A stretch of DNA of 64,000 nt from Calditrichia bacterium (GCA_028284905.1 JANQQU010000060.1:244557-308556); one strand, 5' to 3'; counted from the first letter of the stretch, positions 25,909-35,150 are shown. A program made the numbers and translations. The notes: a model not told the origin generated them from the letters alone.

Positions 25909-27759
25909 CTATTCTTTTTTTAGCGCCATGTCATCGAGTATTTCCGATTCCAGGCTGGTCTGGATTTCATTGATTTGCCGATAGTAACCATCAATTCTCT
26001 CCAGGTCGTAATAACTGCCTTCCTGAACAATTCGTCCATTGTCCAGAACGATTACCCGATCCGCTTGTTGGATCGAAGTGATTCGATGCGAAATAATGAT
26101 AGTAGTTATACTATCCATACGGTTTTCCAATGCGGAGAAAATCGCATGTTCCGTGTGGGTATCCACAGCGGAGGTTACATCATCCAGCACCAGTATGTCC
26201 GGGCGGGAAGCCAAGGTTCTTGCCAGGGCAACCCGCTGCTTTTGGCCGCCGGACAAAGTCACTCCTTTTTCACCAACGAGCGTCTCGTATCCATCCGGTA
26301 AGCTGTCCCGCACATTGTGCAGTTGAGCAGTTTTAGCCGAGGTGACAATGTCATCCTCATTCATTTCCGGATCGGCATAAGCGATGTTCTCTTTGACAGT
26401 TGTCGAAAAGAGAAACGGGGTTTGTAAAACGATACCCAATCGCTGTCGTAATTCCTGCCGGGCAAATTGACGAATATTCTGTCCATCGATAAAAATTTCG
26501 CCTTCATCCGGCTCATATAATCCCGCAAGCAACTTAATAATTGTCGACTTGCCAGACCCGGTCGGACCGATCAGGGCCATCTTCTCACCGGGGCGAACCA
26601 GGAAAGAGACATCTTTAAGCGTGTATTCTTCTGAATTATCATCATACTTAAAGCTGACATTGCGAAACTCAATTTCCCCGATAAAGCGGCGATAGATGCC
26701 TTTACCATCCAGCGGTTCTTTTTCCGCATCAAGGATGTCGTATATCCGGCTGGTGGCGACCAGGGCCATACCGATTTTTGAAAGCACTCGCCCGACTTGC
26801 CGCATCGGCCAGGCAATCATCAAGATGTATGCATAAAAGCTGATCAGCTCGCCAATGGTGATCTGGTGTTGAATAGCGAAATATCCACCAGCCATAATTG
26901 AGACGATGATTTGCAGATTCACCAACAAATCCGACAGTGGCCAGAAAAAAGTGTGTAAGCGATTATGTTTAATGCCTATCGCCAGTTTTTCCCGGTTTTG
27001 ACGATCAAATTTGTCGATTTCAAATTGCTCATTCGCAAATGCTTGCACTACCCGAATGCCGTTCAGATTTTCCTGGACGATTGCATTCAACTTATCGGCT
27101 TCTTCTTCATGTTTTTCCCAAACCACACGTTCTCTTTTGAAGAAGATATAACTGCTACCGATAATCAATGGCGATAATGCCACCGATATAAATGCGTAGA
27201 CAGGATCGATATCAAACATCATGATAAAGGCGAAAACAAAGATCGCCGTTACCCGCACTAGTTCCACGACATCCCCAAGGATAAAATTTCGAATAGTATC
27301 GATATCCCCGGTGCTGCGTTGGATCAATTCGCCTTTAGAGATGCGATTGAAGTATTCCAGCGGCAGCTTCTGGATATGGGCAAACAATTTATCACGCAAA
27401 TGCTTCACAGACTTTTCACTACTGGCAGCCTTCAATGTATGAGACGAAATCAGGAGGCCTCCCCGCAGCAGGGAAATCACTACGTAGATCAGTCCGAGTG
27501 TCAGCAGGATAACAGTTAAGTTTTCTGCTGTTAACTCCGGTAAAACCCAATAAAACAATTTTGAGAAGAAATCGTCACCGAACTGTCCATTACTACCGTC
27601 GCTTTGATAATAGGTGACAACATTGTCGACGGTTATTTGCAGTATTTTCGGTTCAAGATTTCTTACGAATATCGCAAGTATTAGTAATGCAGCGGCAGAC
27701 AGGTATTTCCATTTCCAGCGCCCCAACAGACCATACAATCGTTGAAAATTTTTAATCAT
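25909..27759 (-). CDS. ABC exporter half-transporter (heterodimer partner A, degenerate Walker B)
   Basis: A 616-residue ABC exporter half and first gene of the minus-strand pair. Six membrane helices (about 20-330), then an ATPase domain: Walker A IGPTGSGKST, canonical signature TLSGGQKQR, H-loop SHRITS. Walker B reads ILVLDDVTSAVDTHTE, so the catalytic Glu is Asp, the change seen in the non-hydrolytic site of heterodimeric exporters. Its canonical signature completes the active site with the partner encoded at 24002. Substrate unknown. Upstream on the same strand lie a strong terminator and a small ORF, so the pair probably starts from its own promoter near 27760-27800. Confidence 0.92.
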   Translation of the reverse strand: MIKNFQRLYGLLGRWKWKYLSAAALLILAIFVRNLEPKILQITVDNVVTYYQSDGSNGQFGDDFFSKLFYWVLPELTAENLTVILLTLGLIYVVISLLRGGLLISSHTLKAASSEKSVKHLRDKLFAHIQKLPLEYFNRISKGELIQRSTGDIDTIRNFILGDVVELVRVTAIFVFAFIMMFDIDPVYAFISVALSPLIIGSSYIFFKRERVVWEKHEEEADKLNAIVQENLNGIRVVQAFANEQFEIDKFDRQNREKLAIGIKHNRLHTFFWPLSDLLVNLQIIVSIMAGGYFAIQHQITIGELISFYAYILMIAWPMRQVGRVLSKIGMALVATSRIYDILDAEKEPLDGKGIYRRFIGEIEFRNVSFKYDDNSEEYTLKDVSFLVRPGEKMALIGPTGSGKSTIIKLLAGLYEPDEGEIFIDGQNIRQFARQELRQRLGIVLQTPFLFSTTVKENIAYADPEMNEDDIVTSAKTAQLHNVRDSLPDGYETLVGEKGVTLSGGQKQRVALARTLASRPDILVLDDVTSAVDTHTEHAIFSALENRMDSITTIIISHRITSIQQADRVIVLDNGRIVQEGSYYDLERIDGYYRQINEIQTSLESEILDDMALKKE

Positions 27760-27809
27760 AACGTACCCCTCGTTAAACGTAATTTGCTTTTCTATTTTGT
27801 GGCGCAGGC

Positions 27810-27844
27810 AAAAAAAAAGCCGCGACCAGAGTTGATCGCGGCTT
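27810..27844 (-). terminator. strong intrinsic terminator downstream of the small ORF
   Basis: Stem AAGCCGCGA (27817-27825) / TCGCGGCTT (27836-27844) followed on the minus strand by nine consecutive T. It marks the end of a minus-strand transcript coming from 27870-28090, upstream of the ABC exporter pair. Confidence 0.88.
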
Positions 27845-27868
27845 AAAAGAGAAAACTTTATAAAAAAC

Positions 27869-28054
27869 TTATATTTTCTTCCTTTGTCGTTCTAGACACC
27901 ACGATTCATTACCCAAATCATCCACGGAAACACCGATGTTCCCCAAGACGGTGGACTTATATGCAGTAAAAAGGATAGCCATGCGCATACCTCTAACAGC
28001 GTTCATCCGCGGTCGTGAAAGGTTTGGTTGATTTATGGTGTTAATATTTCGCAT
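27869..28054 (-). CDS. small ORF of unknown function upstream of ABC exporter
   Basis: A 61-residue frame read from ATG 28054, beginning MRNINTINQPNLSRPRMNAV and ending in basic CLERQRKKI; an in-frame ATG at 28093 would give 74 residues. Neither start has a strong ribosome site, so coding is uncertain. In favour: it ends 25 bases before a strong terminator on the same strand, which otherwise would have no gene to serve, and it immediately precedes an ABC exporter pair, an arrangement seen for secreted peptide precursors. The middle is mildly hydrophobic (MAILFTAY) with VSVDDLGNESWC after it. I recognise no family. The alternative is a small non-coding RNA ending at that terminator. Confidence 0.4.
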   Translation of the reverse strand: MRNINTINQPNLSRPRMNAVRGMRMAILFTAYKSTVLGNIGVSVDDLGNESWCLERQRKKI

Positions 28055-28093
28055 AATCGATATCTTAACAATTCGAAGTTTCCCGATCAACAT

Positions 28094-28280
28094 AAAATTA
28101 TTTTTCTTGAAAAAATTTGAATTTTCTATCAGAATGTGTATGTTTCATGCCTTATCTCCTTGATTAAATTCTATTAATGGAGGCAGTCAAAAACTGATTT
28201 CTCTCATCTTATTTGCAAATCCGAAAATAAACTGCTGCACTTCGCTGCAGACAACGATTGAACATTCATAAGGAGTCATT
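28094..28280. other. divergent intergenic region
   Basis: A/T-rich spacer between the small minus-strand ORF and deoD. It should carry both divergent promoters. A good AAGGAG site precedes deoD at 28281. No hairpin or ORF that I could support. Confidence 0.5.
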
Positions 28281-28979
28281 ATGAGTTTACATTTAGGCGC
28301 CAAACCGGGCGATGTTGCTGATACCGTTTTACTTCCCGGCGATCCTCTGCGGGCAAAATTTATTGCGGATACTTTATTGGAGGATGTTGTCTGCTACAAC
28401 GAAGTGCGAGGGATGCTCGGCTTTACCGGGAATTACAAAGGGAAACGTGTTTCGGTGCAGGGCACAGGGATGGGCGTACCATCATTATCCATTTATGTTC
28501 ATGAATTGATCAATGATTATGGTGCAAAAAACCTGATTCGAATAGGCACCTGCGGCGGCATCCGGGAGGATATCAAAGTGAGAGATGTTATTCTCGCAAT
28601 GAGTGCATCTTCGGATTCACAAATTAATCGCCTCATTTTTAACGGGATGGATTTTGCGCCGACGGCAAATTTCGATTTATTGAAGAAAGCCTACGATGCT
28701 GCAATAGCAAAAGGATTGAATGTGAAAGTTGGTAACATATTTACCACCGATCGGTTTTACCACGAAGATCCCACTTATTGGAAGAAGTGGGCCTCTTACG
28801 GTGTGCTGGCAATCGAGATGGAATCATCCGGTCTTTATACCCTCGCTGCTCAGCATGGCGTGCGGGCACTGACTATCCTGACAGTTAGCGATGATATTGT
28901 CACAGGCGAACATGCTTCCGCTGAAGAACGGCAAACCACCTTCACCAGTATGATTGAAGTTGCACTGGCTTCGATATAG
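28281..28979 (+). CDS. deoD: purine-nucleoside phosphorylase, DeoD type
   Basis: A 232-residue hexameric-type purine nucleoside phosphorylase, full length for the family. It splits purine (deoxy)nucleosides with phosphate to the base and (deoxy)ribose 1-phosphate. Motifs: [13 protein letters not shown] (phosphate binding), [24 protein letters not shown], and [16 protein letters not shown] followed by LTVSDDI, whose Asp protonates the purine. It starts after AAGGAGTCATT. Only 36 bases separate it from a SpmA-SpmB-like (nucleoside recognition) membrane protein, suggesting a shared nucleoside role. Confidence 0.97.
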   Translation: MSLHLGAKPGDVADTVLLPGDPLRAKFIADTLLEDVVCYNEVRGMLGFTGNYKGKRVSVQGTGMGVPSLSIYVHELINDYGAKNLIRIGTCGGIREDIKVRDVILAMSASSDSQINRLIFNGMDFAPTANFDLLKKAYDAAIAKGLNVKVGNIFTTDRFYHEDPTYWKKWASYGVLAIEMESSGLYTLAAQHGVRALTILTVSDDIVTGEHASAEERQTTFTSMIEVALASI

Positions 28980-29015
28980 TAAATTCACAAGAACAGCTAT
29001 TGTAAAGGAATATCT

Positions 29016-30308
29016 ATGAATGCGATTTTTGCAGCGCTGATTTTTATTGCGGTTGCAGTAACCGGCTACCGGCAAATTACCTGGGTAGCAACCTCCCCGG
29101 ATATGGTTTCTCCGATGCAGGCACTAACGGAAGGCATTGTTTCTTCTGCGGAGGGTTCCGTGGAACTGGCGATAGGCTTGATTGGGATCATGGCTTTTTT
29201 CCTCGGATTAATGAAAGTTGCTGAAGATGGTGGCTTATTGAAAATTATCGCCAAGCTTGTCCGCCCGATCATGATCCGGCTTTTTCCGGAAGTTCCCTCA
29301 GATCATCCGGCGATGGGGGCGATGATTCTGAATATCTCTTCCAATGCCATGGGTTTAGGCAATGCTGCGACGCCCTTCGGGATTCGGGCAATGCAGGAAC
29401 TCGATACCCTTAACAAGCAAAAAGGCACGGCAACAAATGCCATGGCACTCTTTCTGGCGATCAATACTTCCAGCGTGACACTATTGCCAACCGGTGTTAT
29501 TGCGATACGTGCAGCGGCTGGCTCCACTGACCCGGCCGGTATTCTTCCCACAACACTTTTCGCAACGCTTTGTTCAACTGTTGCGGCGATTACAGCTGCG
29601 AAACTGCTGCAACGTTTTTCCCCAATGACCGGTGACGATTCTCCGGTGGAAGCGTCCGATGAGCCCCAGCAGTCTCAGGAAGAACTTCTCCCGGAAGAAG
29701 CTTCGGGTGCTTATCCCGATTGGGTTTCCTACCTGGCAATGGGAGCGATCGTCGGTTTTATTCCACTGGCCATCGTTTATGGACAATCGATCGGCCCCTG
29801 GATTATTCCCGGACTGGCAGTGTTACTGCTTGGTTTTGGTTTATATCGGAAAGTGCGCATTTATGAAGTATTTGTCGAGGGTGCAAAAGACGGCTTCAAC
29901 GTGGCAGTAAAGATTATCCCTTACCTGGTCGCTATATTGGTCGCCGTTGGCATGTTTCGTAACAGTGGTGCGATGGATATGATCGTCGGCTCCATCGGAC
30001 AGTTTACCACAGCGCTGGGAATGCCAACCGAAGCATTGCCTATGGCGCTGGTGCGCCCACTTTCCGGCTCAGGCGCATTTGGCGTGATGGCTGAGATTGT
30101 CAACAATCCGGCGGTTGGTCCGGATAGCTATACCGGTTACCTCGTCAGTACTTTACAAGGTTCCACAGAAACCACTTTTTACGTGCTGGCGGTATATTTC
30201 GGTGCCGTTCAGGTCCGCCGCACCCGACATGCGCTGGCAGCAGGGTTAACCGCAGACTTTGTCGGTATTATTGCAGCCGTTATTGGTTGTTTGTATTTGT
30301 ATGGTTAA
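29016..30308 (+). CDS. nucleoside-recognition (SpmA-SpmB fusion) membrane protein
   Basis: A 430-residue polytopic membrane protein in which a SpmA-like half (about 1-205, with MGAMILNISSNAMGLGNAAT and NTSSVTLLPTG) is fused to a SpmB-like half (about 235-430, with VRPLSGSGAFGVMAEI and GSTETTFYVLAVYFG). Both halves carry the Gate / nucleoside-recognition fold known from spore maturation proteins and nucleoside transporters. An acidic, Gln-rich cytoplasmic-type linker joins them. In a non-sporulating Gram-negative context a transport or sensing role is more likely; placement right after deoD suggests nucleosides or purines. The function of such fusions is not established. Confidence 0.85.
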   Translation: MNAIFAALIFIAVAVTGYRQITWVATSPDMVSPMQALTEGIVSSAEGSVELAIGLIGIMAFFLGLMKVAEDGGLLKIIAKLVRPIMIRLFPEVPSDHPAMGAMILNISSNAMGLGNAATPFGIRAMQELDTLNKQKGTATNAMALFLAINTSSVTLLPTGVIAIRAAAGSTDPAGILPTTLFATLCSTVAAITAAKLLQRFSPMTGDDSPVEASDEPQQSQEELLPEEASGAYPDWVSYLAMGAIVGFIPLAIVYGQSIGPWIIPGLAVLLLGFGLYRKVRIYEVFVEGAKDGFNVAVKIIPYLVAILVAVGMFRNSGAMDMIVGSIGQFTTALGMPTEALPMALVRPLSGSGAFGVMAEIVNNPAVGPDSYTGYLVSTLQGSTETTFYVLAVYFGAVQVRRTRHALAAGLTADFVGIIAAVIGCLYLYG

Positions 30309-30333
30309 CAAAACCAGAGAATCAGGGAAAACC

Positions 30334-30366
30334 TGCAAGATAAAGATTTATGATCTTTATCTTGCA
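30334..30366. repeat. perfect 14-bp inverted repeat
   Basis: TGCAAGATAAAGAT and its exact complement flank a five-base TTATG loop, 26 bases past the SpmAB-like stop. No T-run follows, so it looks like an RNA-stability hairpin or protein-binding palindrome rather than the terminator, which lies about 100 bases further on. Confidence 0.6.
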
Positions 30367-30436
30367 ATAGGCCTATAATAACTCTATAATTTATAAGTAA
30401 TCTGGCAGAGAGAATAAAAACTCCTCCACTAAAACA

Positions 30437-30494
30437 GGTTGCAACGAAAGTCCACTTTTTTCTACCCGGCGATTTTCGTTGTAACCTTTTTTTT
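30437..30494 (+). terminator. intrinsic terminator
   Basis: GGTTGCAACGAAA pairs with TTTCGTTGTAACC (one G-U) around a 24-base loop, followed by eight T. It closes the deoD-SpmAB unit, or acts as an attenuator 40 bases before the next start. Confidence 0.75.
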
Positions 30495-30533
30495 ATCCAG
30501 AAAATCCCTCTAATAGAAAATCCGGAGCTCATT

Positions 30534-31577
30534 ATGCAATTTCTAATCCTTTCAATATTACTCCTAGCTTTTCTTAATCCAGCATTCGCTCAAATATCAC
30601 TAAGCTGGGAAACACAGGATAGTGGTCTGGAAGCTTCCTTACGCGGGGCATCTGTTTTAAACGCCAACATTGCCTGGATTAGCGGCAGTAACGGCAAATT
30701 TGCCTATACTCACGATGGTGGTAAAACCTGGCACCCGATGACAGTCCCGGGCGCGGATTCATTAGATTTTCGGGACGTGCATGTTTTTGACGAAAAAACA
30801 GCTTACCTGATGAGCGCCGGCACCGGTGATAAAACAAGAATTTACAAAACCGCTGATGGCGGGAAAAACTGGCAACTCCAATTAACTAATCCATTTCCGG
30901 AAGGCTTTTTTAGCAGCATGGGATTTTGGGATAAGGATAACGGGATTGTTTTCAGCGACCCGGTCGATGGTAAGCTGGTTATATTTACGACTGATGATGG
31001 AGGCGTTAATTGGCAGCAAATTCCTCCGGAAGTTATTCCGGCAGCAATTGATGGTGAATACGCCTTCGCAGCCAGTGGCACTTGCCTGATAACCACTGGC
31101 AAAAGCAACGTCTGGATAGCCACCGGCGGCGCTGCAGCCAGAGTGTTTTCCAGCTCGGACAGGGGCAAATCCTGGCAGGTTACACCGACACCGATGATTG
31201 CCGGAGAGGCATCCACCGGTATTTTTTCCCTGGCATTTCTTGATGAAAAGAGCGGTGTAATGGTTGGCGGGAATTATCAGCATCCGGACAGCATTGCGGC
31301 AAACATCGCTTTTACGGAAGATGGGGGAATTAGCTGGCATTTGCCCGAAAAGAATCTGGCAATGCCGTATCGTTCCTGCGTTGGTTATTTGCCCTACAAG
31401 GATAGCATAATTCTTCTTGCCGTCGGCCGTTCCGGATATGGCTTTTCGACGGATTTAGGCAAATCCTGGCAGCAATTCGACCGGGAAGGCTACTATACTT
31501 TTGATTTTTCAAATGACGGTCATTGCTGGGCAGCTGGGGCGAATGGTCGCGTCGCTAAGTTGATAATTTCTGAATAA
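30534..31577 (+). CDS. exported Ycf48-like / BNR-repeat beta-propeller protein
   Basis: A 347-residue exported protein: signal peptide (LILSILLLAFLNPAFAQ) followed by a seven-bladed Ycf48/sialidase-like propeller. Asp-box-like repeats recur: YTHDGGKTWHPM, KTADGGKNWQLQ, TTDDGGVNWQQI, SSDRGKSWQVT, TEDGGISWHLP and STDLGKSWQQF. In plants and cyanobacteria Ycf48 assists photosystem II assembly; bacterial relatives are often labelled oxidoreductase without evidence. It likely binds an envelope or extracellular partner. It appears to be transcribed alone after the preceding terminator. No catalytic residues can be assigned. Confidence 0.82.
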   Translation: MQFLILSILLLAFLNPAFAQISLSWETQDSGLEASLRGASVLNANIAWISGSNGKFAYTHDGGKTWHPMTVPGADSLDFRDVHVFDEKTAYLMSAGTGDKTRIYKTADGGKNWQLQLTNPFPEGFFSSMGFWDKDNGIVFSDPVDGKLVIFTTDDGGVNWQQIPPEVIPAAIDGEYAFAASGTCLITTGKSNVWIATGGAAARVFSSSDRGKSWQVTPTPMIAGEASTGIFSLAFLDEKSGVMVGGNYQHPDSIAANIAFTEDGGISWHLPEKNLAMPYRSCVGYLPYKDSIILLAVGRSGYGFSTDLGKSWQQFDREGYYTFDFSNDGHCWAAGANGRVAKLIISE

Positions 31578-31778
31578 TTACTGAAGATATATCATAAATG
31601 TGTCTTTTTCAATTTTACCCTGTCTTAATTACTGAAAGCAAAACTGTAGTTTAAAGGAATGAAACTAAACACAGGAGAAAAAGTAAAAACTTCAGTTGCT
31701 GAGCGAGCAACAGGGTAAACGGTGAGTTAGCAATTCAGTCAATATTCATCACTGAATTTCACCAGAAGGGACATTAAA

Positions 31779-33071
31779 ATGAAACGATTACAATTATCTA
31801 TGCGATTACTATTAATACTTTTAATTACAACCACTACATTTTCATCGGCACTATTTGCTGATGAGACAACTGATGCAACACCAGAATGTAAACCGGCGGA
31901 ACAGGCGGTATACTACGACAAATTCCAATCTGATTCCGTTCAACTCCGCGATGTGCAAATCTGGTATCAATACGGCCAGGACAACTTTAAGCTGGAAGAT
32001 TGGCAGAAAGCGATTGGCTACTACTGGAAAGTGGTGTTAAACGATAAAGCCGGCACCTACAAAGTTGTTTACCGTAAATTGGCTGATAGCTATTTATCTT
32101 TGATGAGAATCAATCAGGCGCAGCAATCGGCGTATCTGGACAGTGCTTTCCTGGCAATCTACCGGGGACTGGATCGTTATCCGGATTATGCAATGCTGCA
32201 TTTCAAAGCAGGTAATATCTACAAAAGTATGCAGCAGCCGGAGTGTGCAATTCCCCATTACAAAGCACTGACGGACATTTCGCCGAAGCAGGTGAATTAC
32301 CAGAAGATACTGGCACAGCTGCTTTATCAAACGGACGATGAGCGTGCATTGGAAGTGCAGGGCAAAGTCCTCGAATTATCTCCGGAAGATAACGATGCCG
32401 TGCAATTCCATCTGCGTTTACTTAGCCACTTTAATAAAGATGCGCTGATATTTATGCAAGAACAATTTGAGCTGGATTCTACAAATGTCATCAACGCAAT
32501 GCGTTATGGTAAGGAGGCTTATAATCGCGGAGAATATGCAGCAGCGAAACGCGCTTTTAATGCCGTCTTTCTCACGGACTCTACTCATCTGGAAGCCGCC
32601 GGTATGTATGCCCGCAGCTGTGAAGGCCTTGGTGACTATCGCAGCGCCATCTCCCAGTACAAAAAGATTCTGGAAACAAAGAGTGACGATATCAACACGC
32701 TAAGTCTGTTGGCACTGGCTACCGCCGAAGTCAACAACTATACTGCTGCTTCCGGCTACGCCCGGAAGGCAATTCGAATTTCCCCGGAAAGCGGGCAGCC
32801 CTTTATCGTCCTCGGCCACATTTACGAAAAAGGTGCGGATTATTTCCACGGCAAAAGTGGTAAAAACAACTATAGTTATGACACCAAAATGGTCATGGAA
32901 AAAGCTGCGGTTATGTATAAAAAAGCGCAGCATGATCCTAATTGGGCAAGCCAGGGTGTTCAGAATTACGAACGATTAAGCAGCAGCTCTGTCTTCCGGA
33001 ACAAAGAAGACAAGCATCTGCATAACTATCGCGAAAATATTACCGACCCAAACTATAGCTGGGTTAGATAA
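31779..33071 (+). CDS. exported TPR-repeat protein
   Basis: A 430-residue protein with a signal peptide (LLLILLITTTTFSSALFA) and tetratricopeptide repeats across about residues 60-410. Recognisable units include WYQYGQDNFKLEDWQKAIGYYWKVV (split across two helices), AMLHFKAGNIYKSMQQPECAIPHY, AAGMYARSCEGLGDYRSAISQYKKIL and TLSLLALATAEVNNYTAASGYARKAI. The likely role is as a protein-interaction scaffold in the periplasm or at the outer membrane. There is no sorting tail. A GC-rich terminator follows directly. Partners are not evident. Confidence 0.85.
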   Translation: MKRLQLSMRLLLILLITTTTFSSALFADETTDATPECKPAEQAVYYDKFQSDSVQLRDVQIWYQYGQDNFKLEDWQKAIGYYWKVVLNDKAGTYKVVYRKLADSYLSLMRINQAQQSAYLDSAFLAIYRGLDRYPDYAMLHFKAGNIYKSMQQPECAIPHYKALTDISPKQVNYQKILAQLLYQTDDERALEVQGKVLELSPEDNDAVQFHLRLLSHFNKDALIFMQEQFELDSTNVINAMRYGKEAYNRGEYAAAKRAFNAVFLTDSTHLEAAGMYARSCEGLGDYRSAISQYKKILETKSDDINTLSLLALATAEVNNYTAASGYARKAIRISPESGQPFIVLGHIYEKGADYFHGKSGKNNYSYDTKMVMEKAAVMYKKAQHDPNWASQGVQNYERLSSSSVFRNKEDKHLHNYRENITDPNYSWVR

Positions 33072-33080
33072 GGCAACTTG

Positions 33081-33115
33081 TCCGGAGCGTCCAATGAGCG
33101 CTCCGGATTTATTTT
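33081..33115 (+). terminator. intrinsic terminator after TPR gene
   Basis: Stem TCCGGAGCG / CGCTCCGGA (33081-33107) with a nine-base loop, followed by TTTATTTT. Confidence 0.8.
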
Positions 33116-33130
33116 GCAGGAGTCAAGACT

Positions 33131-33607
33131 ATGGCCGATATGCTGGTAAAACTTTATAATCTTCCTGATGAATGGTCTTTCATTGCCCCGTTAAAAGAGA
33201 AGGGCATTTCCATCCGTAAAGCTATTGGACCGGAGCACTTGTTTCTGACGAACTGGGTAGAAACTCATTTTAGTAAAGGCTGGAGCAGCGAAGTTAGCGC
33301 AGCATTGGGCAATCGCCCGACAACATGTTTTGTCGCGGAACAAAACGGCGAGCTTCTCGGCTTTGCCTGTTATGATGCAACCGCCCTGGGATTTTTTGGC
33401 CCCACTGGGGTACATCCGCAAGCACGCGGACAAGGCATTGGTAAAGCGCTGCTACTGGCTTGCATGGCAGATATGAAGCTGAAGGGATATGGCTATGCAA
33501 TTATCGGCGATGTGGGACCGGGAGAGTTCTACCAAAAAGTCGTCGACGCATCTGAAATCAAAGATTCTTTTCCAGGCATTTACCGGGGAAATGTTGCTAA
33601 AGAATAA
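33131..33607 (+). CDS. GNAT-family N-acetyltransferase
   Basis: A 158-residue GNAT protein. The acetyl-CoA site is seen in FFGPTGVHPQARGQGIGKALLLACMADMK (motif A, with the R-G-Q-G-I-G loop), preceded by strand CFVAEQNGELLGFACYD and followed by YGYAIIGDVGPGEFYQKVV. It transfers an acetyl group from acetyl-CoA to an amine; the acceptor is unknown. Ribosome site GCAGGAG precedes ATG 33131. It stands between the TPR gene terminator and the fad operon and looks monocistronic. Confidence 0.88.
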   Translation: MADMLVKLYNLPDEWSFIAPLKEKGISIRKAIGPEHLFLTNWVETHFSKGWSSEVSAALGNRPTTCFVAEQNGELLGFACYDATALGFFGPTGVHPQARGQGIGKALLLACMADMKLKGYGYAIIGDVGPGEFYQKVVDASEIKDSFPGIYRGNVAKE

Positions 33608-33844
33608 GCCTCCCTGCCGATTTAATCCAAACATATACCCCCACTCCCCTACTACTAATTATTCATTCTAAAGGTTTTTGTAATTCAATTTGTATATCAA
33701 ATCGAAATTGAATAAGTTGTTTTTGAACACTGCTCAGTTTTTTGTCGGGCAAGTTACTTTTTCGATAAAAAGCAGTTACTATTTTCCATAAGCGTTATTG
33801 ATCTCTGATAATTTTTATTTACCCAAATAAACAGGCAGATAGTT

Positions 33845-35134
33845 ATGAAGCTGAAAAAAGTTGTTGTCGTTGATGGTTGTCGAACTCCATTTCTGCGCTC
33901 CGGCAGTAATTATATGGATCTAATGTCTTACCAACTGGGGCAATATGCCATCAAAGGCTTGCTTACCAAAACCGGCCTCTCTCCGGAATCGGTTGACCAG
34001 GTAATTATGGGCACCGTAATCTCCAATGTAAAAACCAGCAATGTTGCTCGAGAATCTGCCATCACCGCTGGCATACCTAACACGATCCCCTGTCACACTG
34101 TCACCCAGGCATGCATTTCAGCCAATCGGGCTATCTCCTCCGGATGTTTGGAAATCATGTCCGGCCGTGCAGATGTGGTCATCGCCGGCGGTGTCGATAA
34201 TACTTCGGATACACCCATCAATTTCCGGAAAGCAATGCAGAAAAAACTGTTCAAGGCGCAAAAGCTACGGGGATTGGGAGATAGTTTAAAATTTCTATTC
34301 TCACTTCGTCCGTCGGATTTTTTGCCTGAACGTCCCAAGGTAGCGGAATACAGCACCAATCGGGTTATGGGGGAAGACTGCGACATCATGGCTGCGCGTT
34401 TTCAGGTCAGCCGGGAAGCGCAGGATGAATATGCTGTGCGTTCTCATCAGTTAGCAGCCCAGGCGCATGAAGACGGGCATCTGCCGGAAGAGATGTGCGA
34501 GGTTGCCCTTCCCCCGAAGTTTAAACCGATAGACAAAGACAATGGCATCCGGGGCGATACCTCCCTGGAAAAAGTAAAACGCTTACGCCCGGCTTTTGAT
34601 CGTAAATTCGGCACATTAACCGCTGCGAACTCTTCCTTTTTAACCGATGGCGCAGCAGCAGTGCTCTTAATGTCTGAAGAGAAAGCGAAATCACTGGGTC
34701 TTACCCCAAAAGCAGAGGTCGTTGATTTTGTTTTTACCGGGCAGGATCTTAATGATGAGCTGCTACTCGGTCCCACTTACGCCGTCTCTGAAATTTTAAA
34801 GCGCAACAATTTGTCGTTAGATGATTTCGATGTGATCGAATTTCATGAAGCGTTTGCCGGCCAAATCCTCGCTAATGTCAACGCATTGGCCTCTGATGAT
34901 TTCGCAAAAACATATCTTGGACGGGATAAAGCCGTTGGTAAAATCAACATGGACAAATTTAATCGCTGGGGTGGTTCATTATCAATCGGCCATCCTTTTG
35001 GCGCAACCGGCGCTCGTCTGGTGACCACTACAGCCAATCGGCTCCACCACGAAAATGGCAATCTTGGCCTGCTAGCGGCTTGCGCTGCCGGCGCGCATGG
35101 CCATGCGATGATCATAAAACGCTATACTGCTTAA
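33845..35134 (+). CDS. fadI: acetyl-CoA C-acyltransferase (3-ketoacyl-CoA thiolase)
   Basis: A 429-residue thiolase, the length of the FadI/trifunctional beta-subunit branch. It cleaves 3-ketoacyl-CoA with CoA to acetyl-CoA and a shortened acyl-CoA, the last step of beta-oxidation. The nucleophile Cys90 lies in HTVTQACISANRAI; other catalytic segments are EFHEAFAGQ (His), GGSLSIGHPFGATGAR (His) and LLAACAAGAHGHAMII (second Cys). It is followed 16 bases later by the alpha-subunit gene, with which it should form a complex. The symbol follows the FadI-like extension (residues 130-165); FadA is the alternative. Confidence 0.93.
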   Translation: MKLKKVVVVDGCRTPFLRSGSNYMDLMSYQLGQYAIKGLLTKTGLSPESVDQVIMGTVISNVKTSNVARESAITAGIPNTIPCHTVTQACISANRAISSGCLEIMSGRADVVIAGGVDNTSDTPINFRKAMQKKLFKAQKLRGLGDSLKFLFSLRPSDFLPERPKVAEYSTNRVMGEDCDIMAARFQVSREAQDEYAVRSHQLAAQAHEDGHLPEEMCEVALPPKFKPIDKDNGIRGDTSLEKVKRLRPAFDRKFGTLTAANSSFLTDGAAAVLLMSEEKAKSLGLTPKAEVVDFVFTGQDLNDELLLGPTYAVSEILKRNNLSLDDFDVIEFHEAFAGQILANVNALASDDFAKTYLGRDKAVGKINMDKFNRWGGSLSIGHPFGATGARLVTTTANRLHHENGNLGLLAACAAGAHGHAMIIKRYTA

Positions 35135-35150
35135 GCGACGGAGAAATAAA

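Noticed and set aside
31659..31718. 19-codon ORF beginning MKLNTGEK before the TPR gene
   Set aside because: Only a weak ribosome site, no terminator or conserved motif; it may be chance in an A-rich leader.
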